A DNA stretch of 64,000 bases from Bacteroidales bacterium (GTDB taxonomy: Bacteria > Bacteroidota > Bacteroidia > Bacteroidales > VadinHA17): contig PLNF01000035.1 in assembly GCA_003141715.1 (NCBI GenBank), positions 68,498 through 132,497 of the forward strand. The letters are read 5' to 3'. A program made the position numbers and the translations under genes. The notes beneath the pieces were generated by a model. The model was not told where the DNA came from. It did no database searches and was given only the letters and a program-made list of their open reading frames with translations. Shown here piece by piece: positions 26,194 through 37,000 of the stretch (positions within the stretch are counted from its first letter, which is position 1; every line of letters starts with the position of its first letter).

Positions 26194-27644
26194 ATTTCTC
26201 TCCTCAGTCTTGCGACAGGAATATTTAGTTGTTCACGGTATTTTGCCACTGTCCGGCGTGCTATCTGGTACCCCTTTCCCTGGAGGATATCCGTGAGACT
26301 CTCATCTGTCAACGGTTTGCGTTTTTGTTCATTTTCAATACAATCCTGCAAAATCCGCTTTATCTCCCTGGTTGATACTTCTTCTCCGCTATCTGTTTGC
26401 AGTCCCTCTGAAAAGAAAAACTTCAGGGGAAATATCCCAAAATGAGTTTGAACAAATTTACTATTGGCGACCCTTGAGATTGTTGAAATGTCGAGACCTG
26501 TCATTTCAGCAACATCTTTCAGGATCATTGGTTTTAATTTTGTCTCATCGCCGTCGATGAAGTACTCCTGCTGGTATTCGAGAATAGCATTCATAGTAAG
26601 AAGTAAAGTATTTTGTCGCTGTTTAATAGCATCTATAAACCATCTGGCAGAATCGATTTTCTGCTTCACAAAAAGTACAGCATCTTTCATTTCTTTTTTC
26701 TGGCTTTTATCTTTGCTGTAAGAATGAAGCATTTCGCTATACGCGGAACTTAATCTTAGTTCGGGAAGATTTTTTGAATTAAGATGAAGGTCGAAACCGT
26801 CTTCAGAAAACTCAAGGATGAAATCAGGGATTATCGGTTGCGATGTTTTATTAAATGGATCGCTGTAAACTCCTCCCGGTTTGGGGTTTAGTTTTAAAAT
26901 CTCATCGATGGCAATTTTAAGTTCATCTTCGGTGATACCAAGTCGTGAAATGATTTTATCGTAATGCCTTTTCGTGAATTCTTCAAAATGTAAATCTAGA
27001 ATTGTATGTGCAAGCTTCATGGGGGGTTGCGAATTGTCGCGGAGTTCAATCTGCAGCAAAAGGCATTCCCTGAGGGATCTAGCTCCGACTCCTGCAGGTT
27101 CAAGATCCTGAATTATTTGAAGCACCTCTTCAAGTTCGCTTTCGGTAGTTTCGACATTCTGAAGGAAAGCAAGATCATCAACAATGTTTATCAGTTCTCT
27201 TCTCAGGTATCCATCTTCATCAATATTTCCCAGGATGTATTCTCCAAGAATTTTCTGTTTGTCGGTAAGTTCCCTCAGACTAAGTTGTGATTCGAGATGC
27301 TCATGAAATGAAAATCCTACAGAAAAGGGTATCTCGGTTCTTTTATCTTCATCCTTGCTGTAGTTTTTTTCCCGAAGGCGGTAATCAGGGATATCGTCTT
27401 CTTCTATATAATCATCGATTGTGAATTCCTCCTGATCTTTATCTGTCTCCTCGAACTGATCTTCTTCTGCTTCTGCCGGAATCTCTTCTTCCTCCGCACC
27501 TTCCTCAAGGGCAGGGTTTTCCTCGAGTTCCTTTTTAATACGCTGTTCAATCTGCAAAGTAGGAACTTCCAGCAGTTTGATCATCTGGATCTGCTGCGGT
27601 GAAAGTTTCTGAAGCAATTTCTGCTGTAACCTTTGCTTTAACAT
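26190..27644 (-). CDS. rpoN: RNA polymerase sigma-54 factor
   Basis: Alternative sigma factor that recognises -24/-12 promoters and needs an AAA+ activator. The 484 residues show region I (QQKLLQKLSPQQIQMIKLLE, activator-responsive, glutamine and leucine rich), an acidic region II (residues about 45-95), the core-binding domain with DLEPAGVGARSLRECLLLQ, and at the C-terminus the RpoN box ARRTVAKYRE (about 462-471) that reads the -24 element. No activator gene is present in the window. A candidate target promoter is at 17779. It follows asnS by 40 bases and is coupled to the PAP2-like gene. Confidence 0.97.
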   Translation of the reverse strand: MLKQRLQQKLLQKLSPQQIQMIKLLEVPTLQIEQRIKKELEENPALEEGAEEEEIPAEAEEDQFEETDKDQEEFTIDDYIEEDDIPDYRLREKNYSKDEDKRTEIPFSVGFSFHEHLESQLSLRELTDKQKILGEYILGNIDEDGYLRRELINIVDDLAFLQNVETTESELEEVLQIIQDLEPAGVGARSLRECLLLQIELRDNSQPPMKLAHTILDLHFEEFTKRHYDKIISRLGITEDELKIAIDEILKLNPKPGGVYSDPFNKTSQPIIPDFILEFSEDGFDLHLNSKNLPELRLSSAYSEMLHSYSKDKSQKKEMKDAVLFVKQKIDSARWFIDAIKQRQNTLLLTMNAILEYQQEYFIDGDETKLKPMILKDVAEMTGLDISTISRVANSKFVQTHFGIFPLKFFFSEGLQTDSGEEVSTREIKRILQDCIENEQKRKPLTDESLTDILQGKGYQIARRTVAKYREQLNIPVARLRREI

Positions 27645-27684
27645 CCTTTTCTCCCCAAATTATTTATCCGGGAATCAATTTTTT

Positions 27685-29082
27685 TTAAAATTCAGCATTT
27701 TTTGGTGTTCTTGGGAATGGTATCACATCCCTTATATTTGACATTCCTGTAACAAACAAGATTAACCTTTCAAACCCAAGACCAAATCCACTGTGAGGTG
27801 CGGATCCGAATTTTCTTGTGTCGAGGTACCACCAGAAATCCTTTTCCTGCAACTTCAGCTCTTTAATACGTGAAAGCAACCTGTCATATTGCTCTTCTCT
27901 CTGAGATCCGCCGATTATTTCACCGATCCCGGGGAACAGAACATCCATGGCTCTTACAGTTTTGCCATCCTCATTCTGTTTCATATAAAATGCCTTTATT
28001 TCTTTCGGATAATCAGTAAGAATTACCGGCCTTTTGAAGTGCTCTTCAACCAGATACCTTTCATGTTCAGCTTGCAGGTCGCGGCCCCAGCCAACCTGGT
28101 ATTCCCAGTTTTTCCCTGAGGATGTGAGAATTGAGACCGCCTCTGTATATGTAATTCTTACAAATTCCTTCTCAACGACAAATTTAAGCCTTTCCAGAAG
28201 GGCTTTATCAATCATATTATTAAGAAAATCAAGATCTTCGAGGCAGTTATCGAGTGCATATCTGATCAGGTATTTAACAAAATCTTCTGCAAGATCCATG
28301 TTATCAATCAGGTCGTAGAATGCCATCTCAGGTTCTATCATCCAGAATTCAGCAAGGTGCCTTGGTGTGTTGGAATTTTCAGCCCTGAAAGTTGGTCCGA
28401 ATGTGTAGATATCTCCTAAAGAAAGAGCACCAAGTTCACCTTCGAGCTGGCCGGAAACTGTCAGATTTGTCTCTTTTCCGAAAAAATCGTTATTGTAATT
28501 TACAGAACCATCCTTATTACGAGGCATGTTCTTCAGATCCATAGTGGTAACATGGAACATCTCCCCGGCTCCTTCACAGTCACTTCCTGTAATAATCGGA
28601 GTATGAAGATAGAAGAATCCCTTATCATTAAAGTACTTATGAATAGCGAATGCCATTGCATGTCTTATTCTGAAGACAGCACCGAATGTATTGGTTCTGA
28701 AGCGCAGATGGGCATTCTCTCTCAGGAACTCCATTGAATGCCCTTTCTTCTGCAGAGGGTATGTTTCGGCATCGCTTTTCCCATAAAGTTCAATAGCGGC
28801 AGCGCTTATTTCAATATTCTGACCCTGTCCCTGCGACTCAATCAACTTACCTGTAACAGCTATACAGGCTCCTGTTGATATCTCTTTCAGAAGATTCTCA
28901 TCAAAAGATGCCACTTCCACTACAACCTGGATATTGTTTATTGTCGATCCGTCATTCAGAGCAATAAAGAGAATGTTTTTGTTTCCCCGCTTGGTTCGTA
29001 CCCATCCTTTCACCAATACATCTGATCCCAACACAGGGTTGGATAACAGGTTTTTTACCTTAATTCTTTTCATCATAAGCAT
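27685..29082 (-). CDS. asnS: asparagine--tRNA ligase
   Basis: Class II synthetase of the Asp/Asn group, 465 residues. The N-terminal OB-fold anticodon domain contains [20 protein letters not shown]. The catalytic domain has motif 2 [20 protein letters not shown], and motif 3 [14 protein letters not shown] is near the end with [11 protein letters not shown]. The [11 protein letters not shown] form marks AsnRS rather than AspRS. ATG at 29082 is taken; two in-frame Mets a few codons later ([10 protein letters not shown]) are alternatives. Transcribed leftwards ahead of rpoN. Confidence 0.96.
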   Translation of the reverse strand: MLMMKRIKVKNLLSNPVLGSDVLVKGWVRTKRGNKNILFIALNDGSTINNIQVVVEVASFDENLLKEISTGACIAVTGKLIESQGQGQNIEISAAAIELYGKSDAETYPLQKKGHSMEFLRENAHLRFRTNTFGAVFRIRHAMAFAIHKYFNDKGFFYLHTPIITGSDCEGAGEMFHVTTMDLKNMPRNKDGSVNYNNDFFGKETNLTVSGQLEGELGALSLGDIYTFGPTFRAENSNTPRHLAEFWMIEPEMAFYDLIDNMDLAEDFVKYLIRYALDNCLEDLDFLNNMIDKALLERLKFVVEKEFVRITYTEAVSILTSSGKNWEYQVGWGRDLQAEHERYLVEEHFKRPVILTDYPKEIKAFYMKQNEDGKTVRAMDVLFPGIGEIIGGSQREEQYDRLLSRIKELKLQEKDFWWYLDTRKFGSAPHSGFGLGFERLILFVTGMSNIRDVIPFPRTPKNAEF

Positions 29083-29106
29083 TTAATATCAAAAAAAACA
29101 GATGTG

Positions 29107-29114
29107 CAAAAATA
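29107..29114 (-). promoter_or_regulatory. asnS -7 promoter box
   Basis: Minus strand TATTTTTG, 25 bases before the ATG. No clear -33 TTG at the usual distance. Confidence 0.45.
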
Positions 29115-29487
29115 ATAAAATGTTAGCCGCATAGGTAGAAGAGACCGCTATTATTTCTTTATGGCACTATTTTTGTAAGCCAGAGCCTCCTTATTCAGTT
29201 TATTTGACCGGGATCAATAATATTTACCCTGGATAACAGTTATTATATAAATCAATTCTAATAACAAAAAAGGATTAAATTTAGATATGCATTTAAAGTC
29301 GCTTGAAAATCAATAATCTTTTATTTGGGGTTTCGGTTTTCTATTGGAAGCGAATATTGGGAGAGAGAGATCCTTCGCTACCGCTCAGGATGACAGGACA
29401 TTTAGCGGGCAACAAGGGTAGTGGAATGAGGAATCTCATCAAATAAGGGCTGAGTTTAAGATAAATAAAGTCCTTATTGCATATTGG

Positions 29488-29518
29488 TTTGAAAATTGGT
29501 AAAATCTGAATAACTTTG
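29488..29518 (+). promoter_or_regulatory. uspA promoter
   Basis: TTTG (29488-29491), 19 bases, TAACTTTG (29511-29518); 28 bases before the ATG. One of the best matches to the Bacteroidota consensus in the window. Confidence 0.7.
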
Positions 29519-29546
29519 GATATAAAATTGAAAATAATCAGAAGCT

Positions 29547-30398
29547 ATGGAAGAACCGAAGAAACTTATAGTTGTACCATGGGATTTTTCTCATGTTGCT
29601 GAACACGCATTAGCTCATGCAGTAAAGATAAGCCGCATGGTAGGCAATGATATATGTCTTTTGCATATAGTGGATACAGGCATCACTCCAAAAGCCTATG
29701 CAGAAAAAACCACACATCTAAAACGTTTAGTTGAAGAAAACGGCAAAAAATATAATGTCCCAATTGTTTACCATGTTTCTAAAGGAAGTATATTTTCTGC
29801 AATAGCCGATTTTGCAAATGAGAAGGAAGCCAGCCTGGTGGTTATGGGCACGCATGGGATGAAAGGGATGCAAAAGCTTACCGGCAGCTGGGCATTAAAA
29901 GTCATTGTAAAATCAAAGATCCCTTTTATTGTTGTACAGGATCCTCCTGCCGATCAGGAGAGGTATCATAATATTGTCTTCCCTGTTGATTTCAGGGGTG
30001 AAAATAAGGAGAAGATAAAAATGGCCATTTTTATGGGGAAATACTTTGAATCCAAGATTCATATGGTTGTTTCCGTAAGCAGCGATAGGAATATATTAAA
30101 AAAGACAAAAACTAATCTGAATTTTGCTATCAAATACCTGATTCAAAATAATATAGATTACGAGATCCACGATATGCCAAAAGGTAAGATAGCTGAACAG
30201 ACAATTGATTTTGCTCAAAAGATTAATGCCGACCTGATCCTGATTGTGACTACGAAGAATATTACGTTTGCTGATTATATAGTAGGAGCTTCAGAGCAAT
30301 ATATTATTGCCAACAGTTCCAGGATACCTGTCTGCTGTGTAAATCCAAAAGCATCGTTTGCCAGTGTGGGACAATTTATGGGTGGCTGGGGGTCATAA
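29547..30398 (+). CDS. universal stress protein, tandem UspA domains
   Basis: A 283-residue protein of two UspA folds. The first (residues about 6-138) has PWDFSHVAEHALAHAVKISR and VVMGTHGMKGMQKLTGSWAL, a version of the GxxGx9GS ATP loop. The second (about 147-275) is more diverged: VFPVDFRGENKEKIKMAIFM, then DLILIVTTKNITFADYIVGA without the glycine ATP loop. Tandem forms with one ATP-binding and one degenerate half are common in Bacteroidota. It has its own promoter and is followed by the gldA promoter. Confidence 0.92.
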   Translation: MEEPKKLIVVPWDFSHVAEHALAHAVKISRMVGNDICLLHIVDTGITPKAYAEKTTHLKRLVEENGKKYNVPIVYHVSKGSIFSAIADFANEKEASLVVMGTHGMKGMQKLTGSWALKVIVKSKIPFIVVQDPPADQERYHNIVFPVDFRGENKEKIKMAIFMGKYFESKIHMVVSVSSDRNILKKTKTNLNFAIKYLIQNNIDYEIHDMPKGKIAEQTIDFAQKINADLILIVTTKNITFADYIVGASEQYIIANSSRIPVCCVNPKASFASVGQFMGGWGS

Positions 30399-30414
30399 AA
30401 GAATTCCCGTACAT

Positions 30415-30422
30415 TATCTTTG
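30415..30422 (+). promoter_or_regulatory. gldA -7 promoter box
   Basis: TATCTTTG followed by C, the most typical Bacteroidota -7 form, 32 bases before the gldA ATG. No good -33 TTG is seen because the uspA 3' end occupies that position. Confidence 0.55.
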
Positions 30423-30453
30423 CAAGAGGTAATGAAAAAATAATATCCAGATT

Positions 30454-31368
30454 ATGTCCATTGTAGTTCAGGGTGTTTCAAAATTTTATGGTAGTCAGAA
30501 AGCACTCGATAATGTTTCCCTCGAAGTAAAGACCGGCGAAATAGTCGGGTTTATTGGCCCAAATGGCGCCGGTAAATCGACTATGATGAAGATCATTACC
30601 GGTTTCATACCTGCATCATCGGGAAAAGTAAGTGTTAATGGTCTTGCTGTTGAAGCTGATAATCTCGAAGTCAAAAAACAAATAGGTTATCTTCCTGAAA
30701 ACAATCCTCTTTACCCGGAAATGTATGTCAGGGAATATCTTGGTTTCGTGGCTTCGATTTATAAGACAGGCGTATCGGTGAAAAAGCAGACAAATGATAT
30801 AATTGAACTAACCGGACTCGCACCTGAACAGAATAAAAAGATTGGTTCTCTTTCTAAAGGATACAGACAAAGAGTCGGACTGGCTCAGGCTCTTATCCAT
30901 AATCCTGCCGTACTGATACTTGATGAGGCTACCACAGGCCTTGACCCGAATCAGATCGTTGAGATACGAAACCTTATAAAAGAGGCCGGAAAGGAAAAAA
31001 CGGTGATGCTTTCAACACATATTATGCAGGAGGTTGAAGCAATATGCGACAGGGTGATAATCATTGATAAAGGGGTAATCGTAGCTGATGAAGAGAAGAG
31101 TAAAATATATTCCAAATTTAAACGCCCCAAACAAGTTATACAGGTTGAGTTCGATAAGGATGCAATGGATTCATCTCTGGCAGAAATTGAAAACGTGAGC
31201 AGTGTAAAAAAAATCCGTAACAATATATGGGTTATTGAGGCAGAAGGTGATGAGGATATCCGTCCCTCAATTTTTAACTTTGCAGTTAAAAATAATCTGA
31301 CTGTTCTTTCACTGAATAAACAGGAGAGCAATCTTGAAGAGGTATTCAGACATCTGACCAACAGATAA
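30454..31368 (+). CDS. gldA: gliding-motility ABC transporter ATPase GldA
   Basis: A 304-residue ABC ATPase. Walker A GPNGAGKST, IGYLPENNPLYPEMYVREYL (the GldA-specific form of the Q-loop region), signature LSKGYRQRVGLAQAL, Walker B LILDEATTGLDPNQ, and STHIMQEVEAICDRVIII. A C-terminal domain of about 80 residues follows, as in other GldA and CcmA-type exporters. In flavobacteria GldA works with permeases GldF and GldG in gliding; neither is next to it here, so the partner permease lies elsewhere or differs. Confidence 0.88.
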   Translation: MSIVVQGVSKFYGSQKALDNVSLEVKTGEIVGFIGPNGAGKSTMMKIITGFIPASSGKVSVNGLAVEADNLEVKKQIGYLPENNPLYPEMYVREYLGFVASIYKTGVSVKKQTNDIIELTGLAPEQNKKIGSLSKGYRQRVGLAQALIHNPAVLILDEATTGLDPNQIVEIRNLIKEAGKEKTVMLSTHIMQEVEAICDRVIIIDKGVIVADEEKSKIYSKFKRPKQVIQVEFDKDAMDSSLAEIENVSSVKKIRNNIWVIEAEGDEDIRPSIFNFAVKNNLTVLSLNKQESNLEEVFRHLTNR

Positions 31369-31426
31369 ATTTTTTGCTATTCCGATTTTTTTTTGTTGCT
31401 TTGTACCGTAATAGATTAGTGGAAAG

Positions 31427-31470
31427 ATTTGTGCTGATTGCAACCACAGGAAAAAAATGCTAAACCGCGG
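31427..31470 (+). promoter_or_regulatory. metK leader element with H-type pseudoknot-like layout
   Basis: In the 169-base gap before metK a short stem TTGTG/CACAG (31429-31449) encloses the loop CTGATTGCAAC. An A-rich tail with AAATGCTAAACC follows, in which TGC can pair with GCA of the loop. GCTGATT, AACC and GCTAAA resemble conserved blocks of SAM-II-type aptamers. The pseudoknot helix is short (3-4 pairs) and the element sits about 70 bases before the start codon. This is a tentative candidate only. Confidence 0.3.
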
Positions 31471-31537
31471 ATAATTCCCTTTTTACAATCAACCAATCTT
31501 CCTGTATGATGTTTAATAATAAATTAATAATATTATT

Positions 31538-32881
31538 ATGGGATATTTATTTACTTCCGAATCAGTTTCAGAAGGCCACCCCGATAAGGTAGCCGATCAG
31601 ATCTCAGATTCTTTACTCGACGAATTCCTTCGCTGGGACCCTGAATCAAAAGTTGCCTGCGAGACATTTGTAACAACCGGACTCGTTGTCTGTGGCGGAG
31701 AAGTCCGCACCACAGGCTGGGTTGATCACCAGGAGAGTGCAAGAGGAGTAATACGTAACATCGGATATACAAAAGCCGAATACCGTTTTGACTGCGACTC
31801 ATGCGGTGTTATCTCGACCATACATGAACAATCAAGCGATATAAATCAGGGGGTTGTTCGTGATAATCCTAAAGAACAGGGAGCAGGTGACCAGGGAATG
31901 ATGTTTGGCTATGCCTGCCGTGAAATGGATAATTATATGCCATTAACAATTGAGCTGGCCCACAGACTTCTCCAGGAACTGGCAGCTATAAGACATGAGG
32001 GCAAACAGATGAAATATCTCAGACCAGACAGTAAATCCCAGGTTACGGTTGAATATGATGATAATAACAAACCTCTCCGGATCGATACAATAGTTATCAG
32101 CACCCAGCATGATGAATTTGTTATGCCAAAAGACAAATCACACAAAGCTGAACAGGTTGCTGAAAAAGAAATGCAACAAAAGATTAAGGCAGATCTTGAA
32201 AAATTCATCATTCCAAGAGTTAAAAAAACACTTCCTGCAAGAATTCAGAAACTGTTTAACAGCGATTATAAACTTCTGGTCAACCCCACTGGCAAATTTG
32301 TAATCGGAGGTCCTCATGGGGATACCGGGCTGACAGGCCGTAAAATCATAGTTGATACTTATGGCGGCCATGGTGCTCATGGTGGAGGTGCATTTTCGGG
32401 TAAGGACTCTTCTAAAGTTGACAGATCAGCTGCTTATGCCGCACGTCATATTGCGAAGAACCTGGTGGCTGCCGGCGTTTGCGACCAGGCATTGATCCAG
32501 GTAGCTTATGCTATTGGCGTTGCTCAACCTGTTGGTTTGTATATAAATACTTATGGCACTGCAAAGGTAAATGATAAAAAAGGCAATGTTCTGCACGATG
32601 GAGAGATTGCTCAGACAATCAATAAACTTTTCGATATGCGGCCATATTCAATAGTCCAGCGCTTTGGCCTGAAAAACCCGGTATTCCTTCCAACAGCATC
32701 ATACGGGCATTTCGGACGTGATAGCTATTCAAAAACTGTTGATGTATATTATGAGGTACCCGGAAGCAAGCCAAAAGCTCTGAACGGAAACGGGAAAAAG
32801 GTTTACCAGAAAAAAGTCGAATTCTTTGCCTGGGAAAAACTCGATTATGTTGATAAGATAAAGAAGGCGTTTAAATTGTAA
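31538..32881 (+). CDS. metK: S-adenosylmethionine synthetase
   Basis: Makes SAM from ATP and methionine. The 447-residue protein starts [20 protein letters not shown], has [12 protein letters not shown], the glycine-rich [20 protein letters not shown] and [20 protein letters not shown] with [14 protein letters not shown], and ends YGHFGR. It is longer than the 384-residue E. coli enzyme by internal insertions (about residues 170-240) as in many Bacteroidota. It converges with the metY-hom-metH-metF operon, so the SAM producer and the methionine producers face each other. Confidence 0.97.
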   Translation: MGYLFTSESVSEGHPDKVADQISDSLLDEFLRWDPESKVACETFVTTGLVVCGGEVRTTGWVDHQESARGVIRNIGYTKAEYRFDCDSCGVISTIHEQSSDINQGVVRDNPKEQGAGDQGMMFGYACREMDNYMPLTIELAHRLLQELAAIRHEGKQMKYLRPDSKSQVTVEYDDNNKPLRIDTIVISTQHDEFVMPKDKSHKAEQVAEKEMQQKIKADLEKFIIPRVKKTLPARIQKLFNSDYKLLVNPTGKFVIGGPHGDTGLTGRKIIVDTYGGHGAHGGGAFSGKDSSKVDRSAAYAARHIAKNLVAAGVCDQALIQVAYAIGVAQPVGLYINTYGTAKVNDKKGNVLHDGEIAQTINKLFDMRPYSIVQRFGLKNPVFLPTASYGHFGRDSYSKTVDVYYEVPGSKPKALNGNGKKVYQKKVEFFAWEKLDYVDKIKKAFKL

Positions 32882-32911
32882 AACGAAGGACACAAAACAA
32901 AGTTACTCTGG

Positions 32912-33123
32912 AGATGGGAGTTAACCCCCTCTCCCGCTTCCTTTGCCTTCGCGTAGCCGCTTCGGCGAAGCAAGGGCGGGATCTCCCCCGGGAAGAATCT
33001 GTTTAATTGAAATGAACCCCTCTGCCGCTTCGCGGCATCTCCCCCGAGGGGGGAGATAATGCTCTGGTATTTAGGCAAATTATATTAAAACAATATATGT
33101 TTTTCCCCCCTTGGGGGGAATTA
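32912..33123. repeat. family 2 repeat cluster between metK and metF
   Basis: Several copies of a GC-rich unit (CCCCTCT...CCGCTTCG...GCATCTCCCCC...GGGGGGA) fill the gap between the convergent genes. One has a long stem (GCCGCTTCGGCGAAGC region, 32958-32973) and another a short stem (GCCGCTTCGCGGC, 33023-33035). They may help end transcription from both sides. No ORF. Confidence 0.7.
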
Positions 33124-33133
33124 AAAAGGGGTA

Positions 33134-34087
33134 TTAAAAAGAGGCTTTTACTATCCTGGCGATATTATCAGACCTCCCAAGTGTGTAGTAATGGATACCC
33201 GGGACACCCATTTTAATTAATTCCTTCGATTGCGCTATAGCCCACTCTATTCCAGCCTCTCTTGCTTCAGAGTCATTTTTGCATTTCTGTACTGCAGAAA
33301 ACAGATCATTCGGCAGATCTATATGAAATGTCTGGGGAAGCAGCTTAATATCATTAAGTGCCGAGATGGGTTTTATGCCCGGTATTATCGGAACAGTAAT
33401 CCCTGTCTTTTTGCACTCATCCCGGAACCTGCAGAATCTGTTATTATCAAAAAACATCTGTGTTACAATATAGCTGACTCCTGCATCAACCTTTCGTTTC
33501 AGGTTCTCCATATCTACCTGCCTGTTAGCCGCTTCAAAGTGTTTCTCGGGATAACCTGCCACGCCTATGCAAAAATTGGTAGGATCGGCATTTTCAAGAT
33601 TATCCTCAAGATATTTACCCTTGTTCATGTCAACAATCTGCTGCACAAGCTCGTATGTATGGGTATGACCGTTCTTCTCGGGAATAAATATCCGGCTTCC
33701 TTTCTGCGGATCACCTCTCAATGCGAGGACATCATCTATACCGAGGAACCTCATCTCAATAAGTACATTTTCTGTCTCCTCTTTAGTGAAGCCGCCGCAA
33801 AGAACATGCGGAACCACAAGTATATTGTACTTATATTTTACAGCTGCCGCAAGAGCAAATGTACCAGGACGAAGACGCACTACCCTTTTCTCAAGCAGAC
33901 CATCGGGCCGTTCTCTTAAAATGGTTTCATTCCGGTGGGATGTGAAGTTAATATAAGCAGGTTCATACTTCATGAGCCTGTCAATTGCTGCATAAGTTCT
34001 CTCGATGCTATGCCCTTTCAGGGGAGGAAGGAGTTCAAATGTGAATAATGGTCCTTTTGCGTTATTAATCTTATCTATTACAGTCAT
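33134..34087 (-). CDS. metF: methylenetetrahydrofolate reductase
   Basis: FAD-dependent TIM-barrel enzyme that supplies 5-methyl-THF to methionine synthase. The 317 residues start FTFELLPPLKGHSIERTY and have FTSHRNETILRERPDG, VVPHVLCGGFTKEETENVLI, DDVLALRGDPQKG with the LRGDPP-type FAD motif, VAGYPEKHFEA, YIVTQMFFDNNRFCRFRDEC, IIPGIKP and GVPGIHYYTLGRSDNI at the end. It is the last gene of the SAM-riboswitch operon, 12 bases after metH. Confidence 0.96.
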   Translation of the reverse strand: MTVIDKINNAKGPLFTFELLPPLKGHSIERTYAAIDRLMKYEPAYINFTSHRNETILRERPDGLLEKRVVRLRPGTFALAAAVKYKYNILVVPHVLCGGFTKEETENVLIEMRFLGIDDVLALRGDPQKGSRIFIPEKNGHTHTYELVQQIVDMNKGKYLEDNLENADPTNFCIGVAGYPEKHFEAANRQVDMENLKRKVDAGVSYIVTQMFFDNNRFCRFRDECKKTGITVPIIPGIKPISALNDIKLLPQTFHIDLPNDLFSAVQKCKNDSEAREAGIEWAIAQSKELIKMGVPGIHYYTLGRSDNIARIVKASF

Positions 34088-34099
34088 TTCAAAGTGATA

Positions 34100-37000
34100 T
34101 CATAAATTTGGAGAGAGCCATTTAGCAGCTTCATCTTTCGTAAAGTTCTTTCTTTTAGCCCAATCTTTCAACTGGTCAGAGTCTATTTTTCCTAAATTAA
34201 AATATGTTGATCCCGGATGTGAAAAAATATACCCGCTTACCGATGCAGGTGGCATCATTGCAAAATTTTCCGTGAGTCTTGCACCAATTGCCTTCTCTGC
34301 TCCAAGAAGGTCAAATATAACTTGTTTTTCGGTATGATCGGGGCAGGCAGGGTAACCCGGAGCCGGTCTTATCCCTTTGTACTTCAGTTTAAGCAACTCG
34401 TCAATCGTAAGATTCTCCTGTTTTGCATAACCCCAGTATTCCCTTCTGATTTTTTCATGAAGCCATTCAGCTGCAGCTTCGGCTATACGATCGCTGAGTA
34501 TCCTGATCATTATAGTAGCATAATCATCCTCCTTATATTTATCAAACGCCTCATTATCAAGTGCTGCTGTCACCACAAAAGCTCCGATCCAATCATTCAT
34601 TCCGGAGCTCTCAGGAGCAATATAATCGGAAAGTGAAAGATTGGGCACCCCTTTTTCTTTTGGCTCCTGGTTCCTTAAAAACCTGAAGACAGATTTTATC
34701 TTCTTTTTGCCTTTATCCGAGAATACCTTAACATCATCACCATCTGATACCGCAGGGAATAATCCAAAAACAGCTTTTGCTGTCAGAAGCTTATGATCAA
34801 TTACTTTCTTCAGATAAATTTGGGCATCATCAAACAACTTCTTTGCCTCAACACCTTTTACCGGATCACTGAAAATTGCAGGGTATTTACCTGATAATTT
34901 CCATGCAAAGAAAAAGTAGGTCCAATCGATATAATTCTTAAGTTCATTAAGACCTATATCGTGGAAAACATGAAGTCCGGGTCTCTCCGGTTCAAAAATT
35001 TTAAAAGTCTGCCAGTCAGTAGAATATCTGTTCCCCCTTGCTTCGTCTAATGAAAGAAAATTCTTTGCAGTCTGACGTGAACTTTGATCTTCCCGCATCT
35101 TTTTATACTTTGCTTTTACCGAGGAGACATAAGAACTGTTGTCTTTCTGAAGCAGAGATGAGAGGACTCCGGCTGCTTTCGATGCGTCTTTAACATGAAT
35201 AACTGAATTTGAATATGCCGGTGCAACTTTTACGGCAGCATGGATCTCGGAGGTTGTCGCTCCTCCAATAAGCAGAGGCAGAGTTATTTTTCTCCGTTCC
35301 ATTTCTGAAGCAACATGAACCATTTCCTCCAGAGAAGGGGTTATCAATCCGCTAAGACCTATAATATCAACTTTTTCGTTAACAGCAGTATCAATGATCT
35401 TTTCAGCCGGTACCATAACTCCAAGATCAATAATCTCATAGTTATTACATGACAATACAACTCCGACTATATTCTTTCCGATATCATGAACATCCCCTTT
35501 GACAGTCGCGAGCAGAACCTTCCCTGCAATTTTTTTTGCCTTCCCTTCACTCTCTTTTTCAATATATGGAGCAAGTTTTGAAACTGCTTTTTTCATCACC
35601 CTGGCGCTCTTGACAACCTGCGGAAGGAACATCTTCCCTGATCCGAAAAGATCTCCCACCTCATTCATTCCTCCCATCAAAGGCCCTTCAATCAGCTCAA
35701 TTGACCGGCTGTAAAGAGGCCTGGCCTCCTCAACATCCTGTTCAATAAATTCATCGAGACCTCTTATCAGGGAATGCTTTATACGATCAGTAACCGGGAG
35801 CTGACGCCAGGCATCTTCCTTTTCCTCTTTCTTCCCTTCGTTCTTTATCCCTTCTGCAAATTTTACAAGCCTTTCAGTAGAATCTTTTCTCCTGTTTAGC
35901 ACAACATCTTCAACAAGATGAAGTAGATCTGGTTCTATTCCCGTGTAAACCTGCAGCATACCAGGATTAACAATTCCCATATCCAGTCCGGCTTTAACAG
36001 CATAGAACAGGAAAACCGAATGTATGGCTTCGCGAACCTTGTCTGTACCACGGAATGAAAATGAGAGATTGCTAATTCCCCCGCTTACCCTGGCATAAGG
36101 AAGGTTCTGTTTAATCCATTCTGTCGTTTTAATAAAATCAACTGCATAATTGTTATGTTCTTCAATCCCTGTTGCAATTGCCAGCACATTAGGATCGAAT
36201 ATTATATCTTCAGGCGGGAATGCAAGCTTGTCAACAAGAAGGCGATAGCATCTTTCAGCAACACTGATTCTTTTAGCTAAGGTATCAGCCTGACCGGTTT
36301 CGTCAAATAACATAACTACAGCAGCAGCTCCAAATTTCCTTAATATGCGGGCATGGTCAAGAAATATCTCTTCTCCTTCCTTCAGACTTATGGAATTTAC
36401 AACTGATTTTCCCTGTATGCATTTAAGTGCCGATTCGATAGTATTCCAGCGTGAAGAATCAATCATCAGCGGAAGCCTGGAGATATCGGGTTCAGCCATG
36501 ATCAGATTAACAAACTTCACCATTGCTTTTTCAGAATCAAGCATAGCTTCATCCATGCATATATCAATTACCTGAGCTCCTCCTTCAACCTGATTCCTGG
36601 CAATCGTGAGTGCCTCATCATATTTTTCCTCCCTTATGAGCCTTGCAAATTTTATTGATCCTGATACATTGGTCCGTTCACCAATATTCACAAAGTTAGT
36701 TTCAGGTGTAATTGTCAGAGCCTCAAGGCCGCTGAGCCTTGTATATTTCTTAATTTCAGGCTTTATTCTTGGTTTATAGTGTATTGATGCCTCTGCAATT
36801 TTCCGGATGTGCTGAGGAGTAGTGCCGCAACAACCCCCGATAATATTTACCCATCCCTCTTTCATAAAATCCTCCGCAATTAAGGCCATGAATGATGGCG
36901 ATTGATCATATTCACCAAACTGGTTTGGAAGGCCGGCATTTGGATGTACCGAAACATAAAACCCCGACTTTAATGATAATTCCTCAACAAACGGGCGCAG

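Larger units (their letters stand above)
29083..29546. other. 464-base intergenic region between asnS and uspA
   Basis: Holds divergent promoters at its ends (asnS box 29107-29114, uspA 29488-29518). In the middle is a short dispersed-repeat remnant, GAGATCCTTCGCTACCGCTC and onwards (29367-29396), a form often seen between genes in environmental Bacteroidota. No ORF or clear RNA is seen in the remainder. Confidence 0.6.

Noticed and set aside
34322-34636. 104-codon rightward ORF within metH (and similar long antisense ORFs in rnr, metF, asnS)
   Set aside because: Shadows of strong coding genes on the other strand, without own start context or domains.
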